From Spirochaetales bacterium (lineage in GTDB: Bacteria > Spirochaetota > Spirochaetia > SPDA01): a stretch of 5,791 bases of DNA. Numbering within the stretch: the first letter of the stretch is position 1; each line of letters opens with the position of its first letter. This document shows positions 5,115 through 5,791 of this stretch, piece after piece. The stretch spans positions 1 to 5,791 of the forward strand of contig SPDA01000156.1 of assembly GCA_004525155.1 (NCBI GenBank). Direction: 5' to 3'. The notes beneath the pieces are model-generated. The model was not told the origin of the DNA and ran no database searches. It was given only the letters and a program-made list of their open reading frames with translations. The position numbers and the translations under genes were made by a program.

Positions 5115-5791
5115 ATGAAATTAAGGGCCAAATTCATTGTTGTTCTGGTCATTTTCCTGGTAATTGCGGTACTGGGTGTTTCGGCTCAAACCAAATGGGC
5201 TTCCGGCGTGCGCATCGTGTTTTTTCCGGGCGGACCACAGGGCGGCGTGTTCGCGGTAAACGTGTACAACGGCGCAAAGCAGGCCGAGTATGATCTCGGC
5301 TGCAAGGTCAATTATGTCTGGTCCGACTGGGATCCCCAGAAAATGATTCAGCAGTTCCGCGAAGTGGTCGCCACCAGGCCCGACGGCATAGCCGTTATGG
5401 GTCACCCCGGCGACGAGGCTTTCGACGCATTAATTGATGACGCCGTAAGCAAGGGCATTATCGTTACAAGTCAGAACACGCAGCTGCCCAAAGCACAGGC
5501 GAAATATCTCACTCAGGGTTTCGGCTACGTGGGTGCGGATCTCTACCAGGCGGGGCATGACCTCGGTATGGAAGCCATCAAGCGCTTCAATCTGAAAAGA
5601 GGCGACAGGGCCATGGTCTGGGGCCTGCTTTCCCAGCCGACCCGAGGACTCCGGACCAAGGGAGTCACAGACGCGCTCAAGGAATCCGGTCTCACGGTGG
5701 ACAACCTCGAAATTGACGCGGCCACCAACAAGGACCCGGTTGCGGGCACGCCTACCTTCGCTGGTTACGTATCCTCCCACCCCGATGTAAA
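5115..5791 (+). CDS. Periplasmic sugar-binding protein of an ABC transporter, N-terminal part (runs off right edge)
   Basis: A strong AGGAGGA (5104-5110) precedes the ATG at 5115 by 4 nt. The frame stays open to the window end for 225 codons. Residues 1-25 form a classical signal peptide: basic start MKLRAK, hydrophobic core, and a VSA-Q type cleavage site near residue 24. There is no lipobox cysteine, so it should be a free periplasmic protein. The mature part shows the type I periplasmic binding fold of the RbsB/Peripla_BP_4 family: VRIVFFPGGPQGGVF (32-46), NGAKQAE (52-58), the PDGIAVMGHPGDEA block (89-102), then AVSKGIIVTSQNTQ (110-123) and GYVGADLYQAG. Such proteins bind a sugar or polyol for import, and permease and ATPase genes usually follow. 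The ligand cannot be named from this half. Expression is probably controlled by the upstream promoter and palindromes. Confidence 0.9.
   Translation, partial: MKLRAKFIVVLVIFLVIAVLGVSAQTKWASGVRIVFFPGGPQGGVFAVNVYNGAKQAEYDLGCKVNYVWSDWDPQKMIQQFREVVATRPDGIAVMGHPGDEAFDALIDDAVSKGIIVTSQNTQLPKAQAKYLTQGFGYVGADLYQAGHDLGMEAIKRFNLKRGDRAMVWGLLSQPTRGLRTKGVTDALKESGLTVDNLEIDAATNKDPVAGTPTFAGYVSSHPDV

Overview
The window is about 5.8 kb of bacterial DNA with moderate GC content. It shows tight gene packing, AGGAGG-type ribosome binding sites and ATG starts. The organism cannot be fixed from this sequence. A motile, flagellated Gram-negative such as a spirochaete or a deltaproteobacterium-like lineage would fit the HDOD protein, the FliG/MotA-like genes and the periplasmic sugar-binding protein with a type I signal peptide. 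That is inference only.

Layout. Positions 1-451 (minus strand) hold the first 150 codons of an HDOD-domain protein that runs off the left edge. A 114-bp divergent intergenic region (452-565) carries a good minus-strand promoter and an imperfect hairpin. From 566 to 4842 there are five co-directional genes that look like one operon: (1) an SPFH/flotillin-like protein with a long coiled coil and no obvious membrane anchor; (2) a NADAR (YbiA-like) domain fused to a C-terminal CxxC...CxxC zinc ribbon, overlapping gene 1 by 8 nt; (3) a small soluble helical protein resembling the cytoplasmic loop of the flagellar stator protein MotA; (4) a paralogue of gene 3, overlapping it by 11 nt, which carries the same MotA-like segment fused to a FliG C-terminal-like (rotor, torque-generating) domain; (5) an unrecognised protein with about four membrane segments, after a 42-nt gap. 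A 272-bp intergenic region (4843-5114) follows. It contains three short inverted repeats and a plausible sigma70-type promoter. From 5115 to the right edge lies the start of a periplasmic sugar-binding protein (RbsB-like family), probably the first gene of an ABC transporter operon.

How the genes may work together. The centre of interest is the five-gene operon. It pairs a membrane-microdomain-type scaffold (SPFH) and a multi-pass membrane protein with two soluble proteins built from the two halves of the flagellar torque interface (MotA cytoplasmic loop and FliG C-terminal domain), plus a NADAR enzyme. The MotA-like segments keep the arginine and glutamate corresponding to E. coli MotA R90 and E98. 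The FliG-like domain aligns without gaps to the E. coli FliG torque helix and keeps the lysine and the acidic pair of that interface, but lacks two of its arginines. No stator ion-channel helices accompany them, so this is unlikely to be an ordinary flagellar locus. I infer a repurposed protein-protein interface assembled on an SPFH scaffold. The function is unknown.
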